DNA of 61,275 nt from Bacteroidales bacterium. Lineage in GTDB: Bacteria > Bacteroidota > Bacteroidia > Bacteroidales > UBA932. Within the stretch, counting starts at the first letter, position 1. Each line of letters opens with the position of its first letter. The position numbers and the translations under genes were made by a program. Of the stretch, positions 15,476 through 24,737 are shown one piece after another. The notes under the pieces are model-generated. The model was not told the DNA's origin, made no database searches, and worked only from the letters and a program-made list of their open reading frames with translations. The stretch spans positions 1-61,275 of the forward strand of contig SUYQ01000014.1 of NCBI GenBank assembly GCA_015060325.1, given 5' to 3'.

Positions 15476-18400
15476 TTACAATACTGGTTCCAGAATTATC
15501 GGACCGGTAGAGCTGTAGAGAGCATTCAGGCTTGCAAATGTCTTTTCATATGTCACGTCTCCATCCACGAACTGGAACTTCACCTTGTCTGTGTTCCAGT
15601 CATATCTGTACTCGCTTCTGAGTCGAAGCTCATACTGACCGCCATTGCCGACCGTAACTGTTCCGATGCGGTTGTAGGTAGGATCAACCTCAAATGGGAC
15701 AAACGAACCTTCCGGTATGTTCACTACAGTTCCGTCCTTGCGATACTGGATCTGTCCTGTCATCGAGCTGTTCTGGACCCTGAATCTCTTCTCATAGAAC
15801 ACCACCTTGGACTCATCTGAACTTATGACGATCTCACCGGCCGTAACAATCCCCTTTGTCTTGAACGGAATGGACTTTCTCTCTCCCACCTGGCTTTCGG
15901 TCGTCCTGATGTCTTCCGTTGCCATGAGTGAACCGGATCTTTCTGCATCCCTGGTAGCTGCAACATGATATACAAATCTTCCCTCGATGGTCGGGTGCTT
16001 TGTAACCTTGCCTGACGTATACACATCGCTTGTCTCATCGATCTGAAGCATAGGAGCATCGATGTAGATGTCGAATGCTGTTCCGAAAGGATCCACAGAC
16101 ACCTGCTGGTCGTCCGGAAGGACTATATTGTCATTTCCGCGGATTGTAGACTTGAAGCTGGTGACATCGAACTCAACGTTGATGGTCTGACCAGGAACAT
16201 AGCTCAGAAGCACATCGTCAACAACTTCCTTGTTCTCTCCCGTCACATTTGTACCAATACCATTGATCGTAGCTGCGAAATGGAAAGGATGGAAGGTAGA
16301 AAGTTCGAACACACATGACTTGTAGAGGCCTGTACCAGTACATTTTCCGTCAGGAGCGACATAACCTGTCGTCGCCTTTTCTCCAGCAGTTCCTGTAGTG
16401 ACCGACACGGCTCCGAATACATTTGAAGCAATACGGACAACCTCATCTGCCTTTGGCTTGTTGGTCTTAAGATGGAATGTTGCTCCATAAGCTTCCGTTC
16501 CTTCTGCCTTATTCCTGTGGAATCCCATCACTCTACCGCCGGTAGCTGCCCAGTTGGCAGGATCCAGATCCCTGTAGAAATCAAAGAAGTATTCTGATGA
16601 AGGATAATCGTGGTTGTGTACGAGATTCTGCGAATAGAACAGGAACTCATCCACATTATATCCTCCGGCAGGATCGAAATCCACATTAGGAGAAATATAC
16701 TCGAAATGGGTCACTTCACCCTGAGGATTTGCCAGAGAAACACCTTGTCCGGCTGCAGGAGCGCTGCTCACGACCTTACCGAGGTGGGTCTGGAACTCGA
16801 CAGGAGCATTTATCTTCTGAGGTACGAGGTAGTAATATATATACTCATCTGCAGGAGTAGCTCCTACGTAAGTGCGGAGATTGTGCACAAGTATTCTTGC
16901 ATCTACATCTGTCTGGAAAGTAGCGGTCTTGGTAAGACTTCTGAAATGAGGGGCCTCGATAGTAAGGTTCACAGTCTGCGCAGATGGATCTGTATGGTCA
17001 AGGATGGACTTCAGATACACTCGCTGAACTCCCGGCTCAGTCACTGTAAGCACATATTTGTAGCCTATGCCGTTATCATCTCCATATTTCGGATCGTCAG
17101 CCCTTATGACAGGGAGCACCATTCCTGAAGCATTACGGATATCCATATCATTCACTGACAGGAGAACATCCATAGGGAAGAGTTCCGCTGGACAATCGTC
17201 CGGAATGGTGAACATCATGGTGACATTTTCGCCAGCCTCCTGACCGTAGATGTTGGTAGTAACCCATGCAGGCTCGAAATTCTGCTCCTTGACTGTAACG
17301 ACCTTTATCTTTCTCGAAAGACGTCCATACTTGATATAGAGGGTACCTTCACGTTTCTGAAGTTCACCCATATCATTGAGAGTAACCACGATGGTTCCCA
17401 CACCTGTTGATGCGTCAAAAGTATGACTGAAGTTTGACAATGCGACATCGTTTCCGTCCATCCATGAAACCTGTGCCTGGGACGGAGTCGTACCATCAAG
17501 ATTCCTCACTGTGTAGTGGAGATAATAGGTATTCGGTTCCTTGAACTCGCCTTCACCGATTACAACGGAAGTATTCTCAACCTCAAGGGAATTCTTACTA
17601 TCCTGTACCTGAGCGATATTGTCCGATACAGATACCCATACATTATTGGTTGCAGGCGCCTCAAGAGCCTTCTGGAAAGAAGTCTGACCATAATAGAGAT
17701 CTCCGACGATATTCACCGTATAGTGGTGGTTACGCATGATCATGACATGGTTGCCGGCCTCATCAATGAGAGCTACACGGTAGTAAAGGTCCTCACCTCC
17801 AGGATAAGAGCCCTTGACGATGAAGTCTACAGGATCCGCAGGTGTGTTTTCTGTCTCAAATATATATTCCTCTACAGCAGTGCGTACATCGAGATAATCA
17901 CCGAGCTTTGCCTTGTTGTCAGGAAGGGTGACAAAAGGATCTGCAAGCGTAGGAGCGACAAATCCGCCATGCTCAGGGCTATACGGAGCCACTGTACCGA
18001 ATGCATTCGAGTTCACCACAACCCACCCCTTCTGTTCAAAATCAGTCTTTGTCGCGTCTACTGACAGGGATATCTTGGCCTGGTTGCGGAGCAGCTTTAC
18101 CGGGTTGGAAGCCGAATTGTATGAAGGCAATTCGCTGACGGTCTTTCTTGCCCAATAAATCATACGGCCAGCAGAAGCCTCAAGCGCTGCCATTACGTCA
18201 ATCTCGGACATTCCCCTATAGTTTTCCTCACGGAAATATGTAAGGTTCTGGTTTCCTACAAGCTGAAGAGTTACAGCGTGTTCAGGAACAGAAACTTCGA
18301 ACTTTCCGGACAACGAAGGGTTACCGGAATCTGCCGTTACCTTTGCTGTAGTAACCGTAATGAACAGGTCATTCTTATCAAAGCAGAATACACTTATCTG

Positions 18401-18601
18401 CTGTACTCCGCCGCCGTCAGGATCGACTGCCTTGGTCTGGACAACGTCCATATCAGGCACCTCGACATTGAAGCGAAGGGTCACATAACCATCCTGTGTT
18501 CCATTCTCCTCCGGCGAAAGGAAGTCCTCCCTCTGGCAGGCAACGTTCAAAGCCAGGATTCCAGCAAGGGCGATGATTGTGTTGATGATTCTAGTTTTCA
18601 T
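15476..18601 (-). CDS. Large DUF4906-type lipoprotein of the fimbrial locus
   Basis: 1041-residue predicted surface lipoprotein, last gene of the fimbrial operon. Signal peptide with lipobox ending NVAC (C22). The N-terminal ~330 residues resemble the fimbrillin-like repeats of this operon (DGYVTLRFNVEVPD, then VKLLRNQAKISLSV); the middle and C-terminal parts look like several beta-sandwich modules. DUF4906 proteins are usual partners of FimB/Mfa2 genes in Bacteroidales and are thought to be fimbrial accessory or adhesin subunits; that role is inference. No proteolytic or enzymatic motif seen. A 127-base spacer with a dispersed repeat separates it from the preceding gene. Confidence 0.72.
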   Translation of the reverse strand: MKTRIINTIIALAGILALNVACQREDFLSPEENGTQDGYVTLRFNVEVPDMDVVQTKAVDPDGGGVQQISVFCFDKNDLFITVTTAKVTADSGNPSLSGKFEVSVPEHAVTLQLVGNQNLTYFREENYRGMSEIDVMAALEASAGRMIYWARKTVSELPSYNSASNPVKLLRNQAKISLSVDATKTDFEQKGWVVVNSNAFGTVAPYSPEHGGFVAPTLADPFVTLPDNKAKLGDYLDVRTAVEEYIFETENTPADPVDFIVKGSYPGGEDLYYRVALIDEAGNHVMIMRNHHYTVNIVGDLYYGQTSFQKALEAPATNNVWVSVSDNIAQVQDSKNSLEVENTSVVIGEGEFKEPNTYYLHYTVRNLDGTTPSQAQVSWMDGNDVALSNFSHTFDASTGVGTIVVTLNDMGELQKREGTLYIKYGRLSRKIKVVTVKEQNFEPAWVTTNIYGQEAGENVTMMFTIPDDCPAELFPMDVLLSVNDMDIRNASGMVLPVIRADDPKYGDDNGIGYKYVLTVTEPGVQRVYLKSILDHTDPSAQTVNLTIEAPHFRSLTKTATFQTDVDARILVHNLRTYVGATPADEYIYYYLVPQKINAPVEFQTHLGKVVSSAPAAGQGVSLANPQGEVTHFEYISPNVDFDPAGGYNVDEFLFYSQNLVHNHDYPSSEYFFDFYRDLDPANWAATGGRVMGFHRNKAEGTEAYGATFHLKTNKPKADEVVRIASNVFGAVSVTTGTAGEKATTGYVAPDGKCTGTGLYKSCVFELSTFHPFHFAATINGIGTNVTGENKEVVDDVLLSYVPGQTINVEFDVTSFKSTIRGNDNIVLPDDQQVSVDPFGTAFDIYIDAPMLQIDETSDVYTSGKVTKHPTIEGRFVYHVAATRDAERSGSLMATEDIRTTESQVGERKSIPFKTKGIVTAGEIVISSDESKVVFYEKRFRVQNSSMTGQIQYRKDGTVVNIPEGSFVPFEVDPTYNRIGTVTVGNGGQYELRLRSEYRYDWNTDKVKFQFVDGDVTYEKTFASLNALYSSTGPIILEPVL

Positions 18602-18628
18602 ATGTTTTATCTACTCTAAGTTTTTAAG

Positions 18629-18722
18629 ATTTCTCCACTCACTTCGTTCGGTCGAAATGACAGAGGGGGTTCGGTCGAAATGACAGAGGGGGGTTCGTTC
18701 GGTCGTCATCGACTAAGTCGCT
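18629..18722. repeat. Dispersed repeat inside the fimbrial operon
   Basis: GATTTCTCCACTCACTTCG then three GGTCGAAATGACAGAGGGG-like blocks, located between the 721-residue and 1041-residue lipoprotein genes. Transcribed if the operon is read through. Confidence 0.85.
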
Positions 18723-18728
18723 TCGTTC

Positions 18729-20894
18729 CTAATATACATCCCGGATGCAGCGTACTGCAGAGTTGTCGTCATATTGTGATGATCCAGGATTTCTGACCTG
18801 TCCTGTCGCGCTCCAATAATATTGTCCTGAAAGGACCTCATCCATGGCCGCATTCTCGACATACTGGAAATCTATGATGATCTGTATCTCTGCTGCGGTA
18901 GGAAGGCGCCAGTTATCATAATGTATCGCATTGTCTGTCGCCGGATCGTTGTCAGGGTCATGAACCTCGACATATTCCCTGCAATGTCTCTCCGCCTGTT
19001 CAACTGAAGATGGCGGCTGTGTCGCTCCAAGCTGTGAGGCAATCATGAATGAAGGTGAAACAAGCTTTGCGTTATCTTCGCCATCATCTGTAAAACCATT
19101 TGCATCAATCTTCGGAATACCTATCGTATATTTTCCGGAAGAAGCTGTTATCTGTACATGGTACATACGGGCATTGTCCAACGATCCGAGGTTTCCTGCA
19201 TTTCTGGAAGGAGAAGATGCATATTGGCCCCATGAATAATAATACAGGTCGGAAGTTCCGTCACTATTCATGGACGACACTTTTGAGCCGAAGAAGTAAT
19301 TATTCTCTACCGATGTACTGTAATTCCATGAACTTCCGTTCCAGTTTGCAGCCACCCTGCGCGAACCTTTGTTCTCATATGTTGTAGGTCCGTTTGAACC
19401 TGTATAGAAATCACTTCTGTATGAATACCATCCCTGCTGATTGGTAATGTATTCGAGAGGATATTGAGCAACCTTCACCTCTCTTGTCAGACCGTCCTGG
19501 TTTGTTATCACAAGGGTGAAATAACGTACTGCATTATTGCCGGGAACCGGACTGTTGACCGTGATGTTTCCGGCTATGCCACCGTCAGTCACACCATTGA
19601 TATTGCTCACTATTGAATTTGCTACCGGAGTCTTGATTCCGAACTTGTTAAGGTAGTAGACATCCTTCACTGTGATTGTCACAGGAGAAGAAGAAGCGAA
19701 CTCTAGTGTCGAAGCATCCTTTGCTATATTATGCATATCTAAGGAAGTCTCATTCACACTCAGATACTTAGGCTTGTCATCTCCACCAACATTGATGGTC
19801 TGTGAGGTCCACTCCTCGACCGCATAATGAACATTTTCGATATCTACAGGAACAGTTTCGGTTGTAGCTCCCGGACGGTTGATGGTGACATTCACTTCAT
19901 AGTAGTTGTTTCTTCTGAACACCTTCTCACCTGTCATATGGATCTTGTACCAGCTGTTGTGATGTTCGACCGGTGTTCCTCCTGAAGGAGTGTATATCAA
20001 TGGAAGGTTCACAACTGCACAGGTCTCTCGGTTGATGATGTCCGTTGACCAGCTGTTAGGATAGACGTAGGTCACGAGTGACGCATTTGACTTGTCGGTT
20101 TCAGGATTCCACTTGAAATGTCCGTCATATCCTCGAGCTGTATTTCTCACATCTACCACTGTAGCGTCGATCATGTCGTCAGCTCTTGCCTCGGCCAGAA
20201 GGAATGCCTGATATGGAAGGTTCTGGATATAGTAAAGGCCTCCGTCAGAAATCAGGCTTCCGCCTGCAGACTGGCCGAATGAAGCAAACTGCACATCCGG
20301 TCCTGCCGTAATGTTGATCACCACCTTTGCTGCTGCACGGCGCAGAGTCGCTTCAAGGACTGTATTGTCGGCCACATTGCCATTGTTCAGCTTCACAAGT
20401 GTGCCGGAACCGTCAACAGCCTTTGCATCCATAAGGAAGTATTTAGGAGCACCTTCGATGGCAAGACCTGTCAGGTGAAGCTGCTCATCAGTCTGCTTCA
20501 TAGTGATGAAATCTGTGTAATCAAAGTCAGCTGCCTTGAAATCAGACTTAGGAAGATTGCTGTTTGCCACAAGATAGACATGATAGAGGGCATCCACATC
20601 AAACGAACTTCTCTTAGCGTCCACAGTCAGCTGGGAAGCATTGTTCACGACATATCTGCCGTAATGTTTCAAATCTCCAGGAGTACCTGCGTTGTCGGCA
20701 AAGATAAGCACATCAATATGATTGACGAATGACTCAGTCTGGTTATCCGGTTGGAATTCAGCTTTGGTAAGACCAGACGAAAGGTCAATAACGATTGTCT
20801 CATTCATTGGCACATCATAGGTCTCCTCCATACTGCAGGAGAACAGAAGCACCGATGCCACTGAGATTAAAACTGTATTGATGATTCTTTTCAT
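18729..20894 (-). CDS. Fimbrillin-like lipoprotein with C-terminal lectin-like (Fib_succ_major/DUF1566-type) domain; probable tip subunit
   Basis: 721 residues. Lipobox LLFSC (C20). Residues ~30-350 look like a fimbrillin N-terminal domain (IDLSSGLTKAEF, then LRRAAAKVVINI and a basic-site linker). The last ~100 residues contain NWRLPTAAEI, YYWSATG and AVRCIRDVY, the pattern of the Fibrobacter-major-paralogue / DUF1566 fold, a C-type-lectin-like module used in bacterial surface proteins. Domain order and operon position suggest an adhesive tip subunit of the type V pilus; this is inference. Starts at ATG 20894, six bases after the upstream gene. Confidence 0.7.
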   Translation of the reverse strand: MKRIINTVLISVASVLLFSCSMEETYDVPMNETIVIDLSSGLTKAEFQPDNQTESFVNHIDVLIFADNAGTPGDLKHYGRYVVNNASQLTVDAKRSSFDVDALYHVYLVANSNLPKSDFKAADFDYTDFITMKQTDEQLHLTGLAIEGAPKYFLMDAKAVDGSGTLVKLNNGNVADNTVLEATLRRAAAKVVINITAGPDVQFASFGQSAGGSLISDGGLYYIQNLPYQAFLLAEARADDMIDATVVDVRNTARGYDGHFKWNPETDKSNASLVTYVYPNSWSTDIINRETCAVVNLPLIYTPSGGTPVEHHNSWYKIHMTGEKVFRRNNYYEVNVTINRPGATTETVPVDIENVHYAVEEWTSQTINVGGDDKPKYLSVNETSLDMHNIAKDASTLEFASSSPVTITVKDVYYLNKFGIKTPVANSIVSNINGVTDGGIAGNITVNSPVPGNNAVRYFTLVITNQDGLTREVKVAQYPLEYITNQQGWYSYRSDFYTGSNGPTTYENKGSRRVAANWNGSSWNYSTSVENNYFFGSKVSSMNSDGTSDLYYYSWGQYASSPSRNAGNLGSLDNARMYHVQITASSGKYTIGIPKIDANGFTDDGEDNAKLVSPSFMIASQLGATQPPSSVEQAERHCREYVEVHDPDNDPATDNAIHYDNWRLPTAAEIQIIIDFQYVENAAMDEVLSGQYYWSATGQVRNPGSSQYDDNSAVRCIRDVY

Positions 20895-20900
20895 TGTATT

Positions 20901-22463
20901 CTAGTTTACCATTGTTATCGTTATGTAATTCACACTTGCGGATTCCGGCCAGAAATAGTCAGGATATGATCCGTTGATGAGCAGGTATTCACTTTCTGTA
21001 AGTCCTCCAGGAGTATATGTGATCGCAAGGTTGACTGTCTCTGTCGGATACATATGGGCTGCCTGCGGATGGACTTCTATCCTGTACCAGTCTTCTGATG
21101 CTGCAAATGGAGGAGTGACAGGAGTAGAAAGGTCTGTCATATTGTAAACCTTGATGTCACATTTCGAAGCATTCAGTCCCTCGAGAGTCGGTACCCACTG
21201 GTCGCTTGCCGGATAAGTCATCTGGAAATATCCGACGAACGGTTGTGTCTCTGACATCGTGGCCTTAGCAGCCGGTCTTTCATGCAGATCATCGTCGTTC
21301 TGAGGAATCTCATGCCATAAATATGTGTGGGTCGGATAGTCAAAGAACCAGTTCTGCATCCTATCCTCATCCCAATCCCAGTCCGCAACCTGATAATTGA
21401 TGAGGATCTGACCTTCAGCATTGATGAGGATGCAGACCTTTATATGATGGTTGCGCTCCACTCGAGGAAGATAAACATAAGCATTTTTCAGATCCTGACC
21501 TGCTCCAAGGCTGTACTCTACATGAAGTACGGCTGCTCTTGCTGCATCCGCAGGATAGCCTGCAAATGTATTCCATGTATAAGAAGGATCGTCGTATGCA
21601 ACACCCTCTCTTACCTCAGGCATATATTGTCCGCTAAGGACCTCAGTGTAGTTTGCAGGATTCTGAGACTCGGCTGAACCTTTGACTACAGCCTTTGTGA
21701 CGTCTGTGACAGAAGATAGGAGATTTCTGTTGTTCTGGCGGACAGGCACCGCATCAAGTACCGCATCTGTCTGAGGGAAAAGGTAACTGTATTCTCTTGT
21801 ACCCTGGGCAAGCAGGCTGATTCCTCTGATCTGCGGAGTGCTTGAAGCTCCCTCAGTCTTTGCTGCATAAACCGAAAGTTTTGCAAGAGAACGCTCAAGG
21901 GTGAATGTCACCGGATCTGCAAGAATGAAATGACCTTCATGACCGGCTTCTGTATTTGCTGTTGCAGAAACAGCATCTACGTTTATAGGTTCTGCCAGAT
22001 GCATGCAGTACATAGGAAGAGATGTTCTGCTTGTCAGTCCTGTGAACTTCACAGCCTCAAGTTGAGCTCTGGTCATATCCCTGGTAAGCTGCACGGTTTC
22101 GTTCTCATATCCCATTTCGGCTTCATTTGCGATAAGGTAGAAATCCACATTGTGAACACCTGTAGCAGGCAGTTCAAGATCCATATAGAAAGGATCACCA
22201 AGCGCAGTAGTCCCTCTTTCAGCATAACCGGCAAGTCTTTCTCCCTGGAAAGCATAAATCCTGAGACTCTTTATAACCTTCTCCATGGATGTAGGGTCCT
22301 CATACTCCGCCTTGGTCATACCTTCTGCAGCCACGTTGACCTGTATCATCACGCCCTGCATCCGAGCCGACAGTTCATCCTTCTCCGACAGGCAGCTGAC
22401 AGACAGCATTGCCGCAAGGAAGCAGAGGACTGTGTTCTTCATTATGTTGTTGATAGTACGCAT
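20901..22463 (-). CDS. Fimbrillin family lipoprotein (shaft/tip accessory)
   Basis: 520 residues from ATG at 22463 (MRTINNIM, parallel to the MKRIINT and MKTRIINT starts of the next two genes; ATG at 22469 is also possible). Lipobox SVSC. Fimbrillin-like features: VAAEGMTKAEYED (candidate processing site with Lys/Arg), RSLAKLSVYA, and the aromatic-rich QVADWDWD motif that closes the C-terminal domain of many Bacteroidales fimbrillins, followed by an additional ~150-residue beta-rich domain. Likely secreted to the surface as a lipoprotein and assembled into the pilus after N-terminal cleavage. Specific position in the fibre unknown. Confidence 0.72.
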   Translation of the reverse strand: MRTINNIMKNTVLCFLAAMLSVSCLSEKDELSARMQGVMIQVNVAAEGMTKAEYEDPTSMEKVIKSLRIYAFQGERLAGYAERGTTALGDPFYMDLELPATGVHNVDFYLIANEAEMGYENETVQLTRDMTRAQLEAVKFTGLTSRTSLPMYCMHLAEPINVDAVSATANTEAGHEGHFILADPVTFTLERSLAKLSVYAAKTEGASSTPQIRGISLLAQGTREYSYLFPQTDAVLDAVPVRQNNRNLLSSVTDVTKAVVKGSAESQNPANYTEVLSGQYMPEVREGVAYDDPSYTWNTFAGYPADAARAAVLHVEYSLGAGQDLKNAYVYLPRVERNHHIKVCILINAEGQILINYQVADWDWDEDRMQNWFFDYPTHTYLWHEIPQNDDDLHERPAAKATMSETQPFVGYFQMTYPASDQWVPTLEGLNASKCDIKVYNMTDLSTPVTPPFAASEDWYRIEVHPQAAHMYPTETVNLAITYTPGGLTESEYLLINGSYPDYFWPESASVNYITITMVN

Positions 22464-22476
22464 AGACATGATGTTT

Positions 22477-23364
22477 TTAGAATTCTGGTGTTATGTTTTC
22501 AAGATACCATGAAGGAACTGTTATCGAGATCGATGTAGGCTTGAATTCTACTCTGAAAGGGATCACGCATTCGTGCTTGGTCACGTCGATCTTGTATTTA
22601 GCGATATGCTGGGCGAAATTGACCTCGGCCAGGGAAGCGCCTCCGGCAGCTATCCTGAGATAAACCTCTTCATGGTTGTTATGTCTCATGATGTTGTTCA
22701 CAGCTGCAAGCGTTGTGTTGCCGTCGTGTGAAGCATCCATCACGTAAGTCGTTGCCTGACCCTTGGCCTTGTTGTTGAAATCAGTCTGAGGCGATACTCC
22801 AACCAGTTCTATGGATGGGTAGCCCGAGGCCTTGGTCAGGGCCGGTACACCTACGACCTCAACAGAGACGTCGAAGTGTGAACTGGCAAAATAAGTTGTC
22901 TTTGTCTCCACCTGCTTATACTCATCATATGGAGCGATGGTATAGTCGATGGAAGACCAGTAGAGGGGATCGTTGCCTGAGACTGTCTCTCCAGAATTAT
23001 AGTCCTTGTCGGCAAAAACGATGCTTTCATAATCACCCGATGACAGACCCTCCACTTCTGTCTCATAGGCATTACCTACACATACAATCCTATAATCCCC
23101 CGGCTCAAGCGGCGGAAGGGTTGTAAGACGTGCCTGTACGTCCGCATCCGAAAGCTGCTCAGATACGACACAGTTGTTCTGCTCATCAAAAACATACATG
23201 TGCACGCGATCGATCTTCTCCGGGAAAATCTCTGTCTCTCCATCTCCCTGATAACTCAAGGCAAGGCAATAGACGTTATAGCAATCGCTATGATCCTCCT
23301 TGATGCAGGAAGTGGAGAGTCCTCCGGCCAGCAGAAGGGTTAAAGCAATGTTTCTAAGTTTCAT
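22477..23364 (-). CDS. FimB/Mfa2 family fimbrial anchor lipoprotein
   Basis: 295 residues from ATG at 23364 (in-frame ATGs at 23373 and 23394 are less likely because the signal peptide starts at [12 protein letters not shown]). Lipobox STSC followed by IKEDHSDC, the typical acidic, cysteine-containing start of mature FimB/Mfa2 proteins; two transthyretin-like beta domains are expected after it. The family anchors the pilus base to the outer membrane and limits fibre length. Only seven bases separate it from the next gene. C-terminus [11 protein letters not shown] resembles that of the stalk protein. Confidence 0.85.
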   Translation of the reverse strand: MKLRNIALTLLLAGGLSTSCIKEDHSDCYNVYCLALSYQGDGETEIFPEKIDRVHMYVFDEQNNCVVSEQLSDADVQARLTTLPPLEPGDYRIVCVGNAYETEVEGLSSGDYESIVFADKDYNSGETVSGNDPLYWSSIDYTIAPYDEYKQVETKTTYFASSHFDVSVEVVGVPALTKASGYPSIELVGVSPQTDFNNKAKGQATTYVMDASHDGNTTLAAVNNIMRHNNHEEVYLRIAAGGASLAEVNFAQHIAKYKIDVTKHECVIPFRVEFKPTSISITVPSWYLENITPEF

Positions 23365-23394
23365 AAGCTGCATGTTTTTGATGTTTAATGTCAT

Positions 23395-23522
23395 TTCGAA
23401 CCAGTCGAGAAATCAATTATAAATATCGGAGGGGTCCGGAAGCTTTCTTCAAGGGGCCGGAGCCCCTCCATATATTTATTGATGTTGTTTTAAGGTTTTT
23501 CAGCCTGAGCTGAAAGTCTGAT
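23395..23522 (-). promoter_or_regulatory. Intercistronic hairpin downstream of the major fimbrillin gene
   Basis: GGAGGGG (23428-23434) pairs with CCCCTCC (23463-23469), extended by AAATAT/ATATATTT flanks, in the 128 bases between the stalk gene and the anchor gene. No strong T-tract follows on the minus strand, so it is more likely an mRNA-stabilising or attenuating hairpin than a full terminator. A degenerate TCATTTCGAACCAGTCGAG repeat sits at its left side. Confidence 0.55.
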
Positions 23523-24701
23523 TTAGAATTCAGGAGTTACGAGAGCTACTTCCCAGCTCATCACGTCAACTGTGATGTCAAGACATCTGTCCATAGGATC
23601 GATCTTCTCTTCCGGAATCTCGATTGTTCCGTCTGTTCCAGGACCAGCCTCGCCCTGTCCGCTCATGCGATAGATATATCCTTCCTGGAATGATGTGATA
23701 GGGTTTCCGCTGCCATCCTTAAGGTTCTTTGTGTAGAGGTAAGCCGGCTGTCCGTCAACGATGAGCTTGATCACGAATACAGGAACCTCATCGCAAGAGA
23801 ATGCATGGTAAGCGAGCTTTCCGTCTGCAGGAAGATCCTTTACCGGAGTTGCAGGAGTGATTGTAACGTCCACAGCATCTCTGTACCAAGGAGTAGGAGT
23901 CGTGATTCCGTCAAGCCATGTGTAAACTGCTGCCTGATTTGCGAAATCTGTAATAGGAGCTGTCACTGTAGTTCCCTCAACACCTGTGATAAGATCTGTA
24001 GTTTCGCAGTAGTTCTGGAATGCAAGCTGGGTGATCTTGATCTCATTGTACTTAGGATTAGCAGGATCCTGGAAGATCACTGAGAATCCATCGACTTCGA
24101 AACGTGAGATACGTGGCTTAAGGACAAGCTCAACCTTGTAGACCTCCTGCTGATACTGTATAGTATTGCCATCAGCATCCTTTCCCTCATCTACATGTGT
24201 GCCGGCAGGATCGAAAGAAGAATCCTCTGCATAAAGTACAAGATCCTTAGGGTCCTGCTGATCAACGATCTCGATAGGATCGGTTGACAGTTCTGCCAGA
24301 AGGTCTGCATAAGAGTCATACTTCTTTCCCATGTTTGCTACTGCAACGACCTTGGTACAGTTAGGATCCACATAGTGGAAAGAAGCGGTTCCGCCTATAG
24401 GCAATGCACTGTCCCAGTATGACTGAGCATCAGCAGATCCGTCTGTAACCTTTCCTACATACTCGTTACCACTTCCGTCAAGAAGGAAAAGCTGGAAGTC
24501 ATTTACTACGATCTTGTCACCAGCTGAAATTTTTTCAGCATCAGCATATGAACTCTTTGTAATGATCACATTCTCAAGAGAAACCTCGACAGTCTTGAGA
24601 CGATTAGGTCCATCCAGTTCAGGAGTTGTGTCCTGCTTGTTACAAGAAACAAGTGCCAAAGCTGCGATAGAAGCAGACAACATCAATTTAGTAAGTTTCA
24701 T
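23523..24701 (-). CDS. Major fimbrial subunit (FimA/Mfa1-like fimbrillin)
   Basis: 392-residue lipoprotein precursor; likely stalk subunit of a type V pilus. Lipobox ALVSC (C20). N-terminal domain begins RLKTVEVSLENVIITKSSYAD and the C-terminus is LDITVDVMSWEVALVTPEF, matching the conserved C-terminal strand of Bacteroidales stalk fimbrillins used in strand-exchange polymerisation. In the best-known systems (P. gingivalis FimA, Mfa1) an extracellular trypsin-like protease removes the N-terminal strand; K/R residues are present after the lipobox but I cannot name the protease here. Position before the anchor gene, with a hairpin after it, fits a highly expressed subunit. Confidence 0.8.
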   Translation of the reverse strand: MKLTKLMLSASIAALALVSCNKQDTTPELDGPNRLKTVEVSLENVIITKSSYADAEKISAGDKIVVNDFQLFLLDGSGNEYVGKVTDGSADAQSYWDSALPIGGTASFHYVDPNCTKVVAVANMGKKYDSYADLLAELSTDPIEIVDQQDPKDLVLYAEDSSFDPAGTHVDEGKDADGNTIQYQQEVYKVELVLKPRISRFEVDGFSVIFQDPANPKYNEIKITQLAFQNYCETTDLITGVEGTTVTAPITDFANQAAVYTWLDGITTPTPWYRDAVDVTITPATPVKDLPADGKLAYHAFSCDEVPVFVIKLIVDGQPAYLYTKNLKDGSGNPITSFQEGYIYRMSGQGEAGPGTDGTIEIPEEKIDPMDRCLDITVDVMSWEVALVTPEF

Positions 24702-24737
24702 AACCGTAAAATTTAAAGGGTTTGTAATTATTAAGTG

